Of a stretch of 5,358 bases of DNA, positions 5,301 through 5,358 are shown one piece after another. The DNA comes from CAZTWC01 sp964617105 [NCBI: uncultured Myxococcia bacterium]. Lineage in GTDB: Bacteria > CAZTWC01. The notes under the pieces are model-generated. The model saw only the letters and a list, made by a program, of their open reading frames with translations, did not search any database and had not been told where the DNA came from. The position numbers and the translations under genes were made by a program. The DNA is taken from contig CAZTWC010000262.1 of NCBI GenBank assembly GCA_964617105.1, positions 1 through 5,358 of the forward strand, in the 5' to 3' direction. Position 1 is the stretch's first letter; each line of letters opens with the position of its first letter.

Positions 5301-5358
5301 GTCGGGCGACGATTGCGGCGCATCTGCGTTGTTGCCCAAAACTATTTAATCCTCGACG
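5301..5358. repeat. Possible start of a dispersed intergenic palindromic element, cut by the window edge
   Basis: The segment GGCGCATCTGCGTTGTTGCC (5317-5336) and the edge motif CCTCGACG (5351-5358) resemble, from memory, a short extragenic element found in many copies in several deltaproteobacterial genomes, in which similar CATCTGCGTTGTTGC and CCTCGACG pieces occur together. Only one copy is visible here, so repetition cannot be shown from the window. Confidence 0.3.
5304..5337 (+). terminator. Long imperfect hairpin after the lipoprotein gene; possible weak terminator
   Basis: Four bases after the stop codon, 5304-5313 pairs with 5328-5337 (ten pairs, four of them G-C or C-G at the base and three G-U). 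After a one-base bulge at 5314, 5315-5318 pairs with 5324-5327 around a five-base loop. The 3' side is followed by AAAACTATTTAATCC, which has only a short T-run, so as an intrinsic terminator it is weak. It may instead be part of an intergenic repeat. Confidence 0.4.

Overview
The window holds two co-directional genes on the + strand and nothing convincing on the - strand. Both encode proteins that look exported. The first is cut by the left edge of the window, and the second is complete.

Region 1 (1-1179) is the 3' part of a gene. Its product carries an FG-GAP/VCBS-type propeller motif with a DxDxDG calcium loop. This is followed by a discoidin-like domain resembling the 'NADase-type glycan-binding' family, and then by a long C-terminal tail of alternating basic and acidic low-complexity blocks. 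Region 2 (1180-1274) is a 95-nt spacer with a small GAAA-tetraloop hairpin and two Shine-Dalgarno-like sites. Region 3 (1275-5300) encodes a 1341-residue lipoprotein with a lipobox ending at Cys23. The rest of the protein, from Cys35 to three residues before the C-terminus, consists only of short four-cysteine repeats. I parse exactly 56 consecutive units (typically C-x5-C-x5-C-x4-C-x5, 23 residues), giving 224 repeat cysteines plus the lipid-anchor cysteine, with no orphan cysteine. Region 4 (5301-5358) holds a long imperfect hairpin that may be a weak terminator or part of a dispersed intergenic repeat cut by the right edge.

The main observation is a second level of order in the lipoprotein. 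After an N-terminal block of eight units, the array is built from a 13-unit super-module of about 304 residues. It is repeated as A (13 units, 304 aa), B (13 units, 304 aa), C (12 units, 281 aa, one internal unit missing) and D (the first 10 units, 233 aa). Each position in the module keeps its own length and motifs: a two-residue insertion in position 1, a short position 4 ending in CQP, a Trp in position 5, an inserted residue in position 6 and a 25-residue position 7. The giant protein therefore grew by duplication of a whole multi-unit block and not only by addition of single units.

The organism is probably a Gram-negative bacterium. Very long Cys-rich lipoproteins with C-x-x-D-x-D-C units, and FG-GAP plus NADase-type discoidin proteins, are in my recollection most typical of Myxococcota and related former Deltaproteobacteria. 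Base composition is intermediate, unlike the very GC-rich classical myxobacteria, so a less studied lineage is likely. This placement is inference. The simplest joint reading of the two genes is a cell-surface pair, a large disulfide-stabilised outer-membrane stalk beside a glycan-binding or propeller protein, but nothing in the window proves that they interact.
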